Assembly (NCBI GenBank): GCA_015478945.1
Contig: JABUQX010116909.1
Coordinates: 1 to 22,765, forward strand
Length of the DNA stretch: 22,765 nucleotides
Source: Trachelipus rathkii
Lineage: Eukaryota > Arthropoda > Malacostraca > Isopoda > Trachelipodidae
Reading direction: 5' to 3'
Positions 19,895-22,765 of this stretch are shown in pieces. Position 1 is the stretch's first letter, and every line of letters begins with the position of its first letter. The notes below the pieces were generated by a model that was not told the origin of the DNA, ran no database searches, and saw only the letters and a list, made by a program, of their open reading frames with translations. The translations under genes were made by a program, and so were the position numbers.

Positions 19895-22652
19895 AAAAAG
19901 TTCATTAATATGTTGAAAGGCCCTGAGTATGTGGCTATTTCTTGATTTCAAGTTTGAAATTTCCACTTACACTCCGCTACTCAGAAACTTGTCGGTCTTG
20001 GAGCCATGTATTGCTTGTACAGATCGCCAAGCAGTCTGACTTCCTCAGATAACTATTAGATGTTACGAGAGGCTCAATTTCAAATGACGCCACGCATATA
20101 CTGGACCGTCGCGCTTCGCCTGTACTATACCCTGTAAAGCATACAGTGTAATTCCAGGTTTTTAAATTTTAAACTTTCTTTTCAAAACGTTCAATACAAC
20201 AATAAAGCATAAAAGCGTTTTCAGTTTTCTAAAGTGCTTGAACCAATGGCACAATATCTTTTAAGAACAACTAGAACTTAAGAAAAGATTCAGACACGAC
20301 AATTTAAAAGTTAACCATGAGAGTTGAGGGCAACAAATTAACGCTTTTTAGACTTTATGTTTCTGAATTACCAATAAGATTTCTACAACACGTTGTGAGT
20401 GACCGTGTCTGAAACATTGTTAGAACCCGTCTAGAAAATAATGCTTAAAAACGCTTTCCTGAGAATATGCCATCTCAAAAGTGATCTCTCTCAAACTCCG
20501 ATCTTTTAAATCATCATATTTAATTTTTTCATCGAAAGTCTTAACAAATAAGAATAGAGCAGACTTTTTAAGTAATGGATTGAAAAATCGCATTATTTAA
20601 TCGCATTAATTTTTATATAAACATATTTTTAGTGCTTTGAAACGATCTTGATTTGTCCGACACTCGTATTCTAAGAATCGTGAACCTGCTATAATTTCCG
20701 ATTTCTATCACAGTTACCCTAAGATGAAACTTTTGGCCCAGAAATTTTATTTTAAATTTCTAACCCTTCAAAAAAAATTTCGTACTTAGTTTCAAAGTCA
20801 GATATAATACATTAAAACAATAAGAATTGATCATTCATTACAATCCTTATTTGCAAACCAATAAGGATTGGGCGTCGTCCTCTTAGATAAAGCTGATCTA
20901 TATTTAGTACAAATTCTTTTTATATCATTTCCGACACACACCAAAGTCACCCCCAATCTGAATCAAAGACCCATTGTATTCTGCTTCACTTAACCTTGGA
21001 AGAAAAAATTTAACCCGTTTTTTACCCGTAATTATTGAACAATAAATAAGATTGATAAATAACATTTATTTAATGATATCTACTCTCACGGCTCTTCCCA
21101 AGTATTTCTATCGATGGTCTCCCCAGATACATAATAAGTTATATATCCCCCAGTACCGCCCCATCCTGCGCTGCCCTTTAATACTTCTATAACTATAAAT
21201 TAGCAAAATTTCCTAGTACCCCTTCTGCACCCCCTTTGCCACTAAGGTTTTTCAAGTTTTGCCAGCTTATGGTCAAAAAACTGCATTTTAGCATTAATTT
21301 GAATAGTTTTTTTTAATGATCCAAGTTTTGATGTGGACTCTTGATATACAATATCCCCATAAAGAGATGCAATCTAGACTTTTTACTGAAAAGATATTTT
21401 TCATTTATTTAATAAACGAATTCATGGGCTGTCACCAGCGTCTGAACGTTGAAAACTTTAATTCGAATGCCTTAGCCACCCAACGCATACTATTCTCTTC
21501 TTCAATTAACAATCATTATATCAACAAACTGATTCTGTCAACGCTATTGGGTTCCACTCAGTTTGCCAACCTTTGCTATTTCACTACCCTCTAAGTCACT
21601 ATTGAAAAGATTTGGTCTACAGAATATGTCCCACCCTCTTCTCAGACCAGTTTCATTATAAAAGATCCATTGGACGAATCTTTTTACTTTTTTTTCAAAA
21701 CAGACAGGGAATTTCACCGCGTTTTCTCATTGATTATTTAAACTACTAATAATAATATTAAACTTTACATAAGGAAGAAGTTGACGGCAGCCATTCCCAT
21801 TTTTGGATATGTTAATTAAGAAAACAGATGTAAATTTTAACCATAATATTGTGTTATCGCGTAAAAAAACTTTTCGGGCGTGCAGGGTTTATTATTTTTT
21901 CAGTCACACCCTACTTTAACTATATTAATGCAACAGTATTCAAACTTTCAGTATATAGTGGGCCTATCACCTTAGCTCTAAATTACCGTTCTCATGCCAT
22001 GAAGAAGTTAATTTTCTCTTAAATTTTTTTAAAATAATTGTTACCCAGTTTCATTAGTCCATAAGTACATAAAGGATCTGAACTCGCGTTCCACACCCAA
22101 ACCTCTAACTGTATTTCCGGCTCTGAAATGCAGTATGTGGTATATAAATTACCTGTTTTATGAAACATTTTGCACGAAACTTCGTAACAGAAGTTATTCC
22201 CTTCCCTTCGCTTACAAAGCTATTTTCCCCCAATTTGAATTGTTAATTTTTAGTATTCACAACCTCATCCACGATCTCTTTATTTTGCAACCATAACGAC
22301 CATGTCCCTGCAGCTCTTCGATCCTCAATCTATTTATAAATTTTTACTTGTGTGATAGCCTGTAATGCTATCATATTTGCACGCACCTCGCGGCCAATAC
22401 CACGTGAGGTATGACGAGCAAGAGGCATTTCTACCCATACCAAAACTTGGTTGAATTCCCCTTCCCATTTAGCTATTAGAGACCACTCACATACTCAAGA
22501 CAATACCTTTAACTACAATAATTCTAATATATTAACCCAAACCAAATTCGCCAATCAACCTACATATTTGGAATACTTTGTACATTCACAACTTAAACCC
22601 TTCTCTTGAATAGTGCATTCCGGCCCATTTAAACATACAGCGTAACTTTTAA
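19895..22652 (+). pseudogene. PLE copy C: reverse transcriptase plus GIY-YIG endonuclease, frameshifted
   Basis: Contains the same blocks as copy B: a damaged N-terminal region (about 19960-20700), PDKG-type block (about 20855-20890), PKIHES-like block (about 21120-21140), motif A FDVDS-like (about 21325-21350), an open stretch with LATQRILFSSSINN and FANLC (about 21470-21575) leading into a corrupted motif B, corrupted FLLF block (about 21670-21700), and GIY-YIG domain (about 22335-22652). The third GIY-YIG segment has extra single bases compared with copy B. Sequence continues into the next pseudo-LTR and is cut at the window end. Confidence 0.75.
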
Positions 22653-22765
22653 CTCCGGAAAACAGTCAACACAGTTCATTGTCTTGTTTACATTCCGAAA
22701 TAAGGAAAACTTAAAGATTGGTCTGAGACTCGGTTCTGGTGCAGTGTTTTAAGATTATCTCTCTT
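22653..22765 (+). other. Start of a further PLE pseudo-LTR, cut by window end
   Basis: Matches 15915-16015 and 19261-19360: AACAGTCAACACAGTTCA, AAACTTAAAGATTGG and the damaged splice-donor region. A fourth unit may therefore lie beyond the window. Confidence 0.7.

Larger units (their letters stand above)
13937..22765 (+). mobile_element. Head-to-tail array of three Penelope-like elements (PLE)
   Basis: The same sequence occurs three times in the same orientation. The anchor GTCGTCC after the PDKG block starts at 14091, 17498 and 20874. The anchor ACCTCGCG in the endonuclease starts at 15641, 19000 and 22385. The spacing is therefore 3.36-3.41 kb. The coding content, reverse transcriptase followed by GIY-YIG endonuclease, is the hallmark of Penelope-like retroelements. 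These are known to occur as partial tandems in which the segment between ORFs acts as a pseudo-LTR. The first copy is 5'-truncated and the third is cut off by the window. Confidence 0.85.

Noticed and set aside
13937..22765. Satellite or CRISPR-like array
   Set aside because: The repeat unit is a 3.4-kb coding retroelement, not short repeats with spacers.

Overview
The window looks like repeat-rich, AT-rich nuclear DNA from an invertebrate animal. Long (TA)n tracts, (CT)n tracts, several nested transposable-element fragments and intron-like signals fill it, and there is no bacterial-style gene layout. An arthropod, possibly a decapod crustacean, would fit the very high microsatellite load plus this mix of Penelope-like, LINE, hAT and SINE material, but that is inference. 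The sequence also appears error-laden: homologous copies inside the window differ mainly by single-base insertions and deletions, so most reading frames are chopped and no intact host gene can be asserted.

Positions 1-8770 are mostly AT-rich non-coding DNA. A possible signal-peptide first exon lies at 308-359. Two islands of GGGGCC-like repeats (1985-2135 and 6900-7065) sit beside long TA tracts. A short dispersed repeat with a CT tail occurs twice (1528-1640 and 7864-8097). A G-poor stretch (3880-5260) may be an old minus-strand element.

Positions 8776-11169 form a nest of mobile elements. hAT-like ends flank a minus-strand LINE reverse transcriptase (about 9060-10480), which is itself interrupted by a 193-bp hAT-type MITE made of GAGTCG repeats with a near-perfect 8-bp target duplication. 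A tRNA-derived SINE head follows at 10834-10905. Positions 11170-13936 are AT-rich, with two small unrecognised minus-strand coding-like stretches.

Positions 13937-22765 are the most interesting part: a head-to-tail array of three copies of one Penelope-like retroelement (PLE) with a period of about 3.4 kb. The first copy is 5'-truncated at 13937 and the third is cut by the window end. Each copy carries a Penelope-type reverse transcriptase followed by a C-terminal GIY-YIG endonuclease. The inter-ORF segment (pseudo-LTR) carries, in fixed order, a roughly 210-bp intron-like segment, a TA microsatellite, a hammerhead-ribozyme-like core and, in copy B, an AATAAA, before the next copy's N-terminal region. 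The arrangement suggests that transcripts start in one unit, are spliced in the pseudo-LTR, and may be cut by the ribozyme in the next unit.
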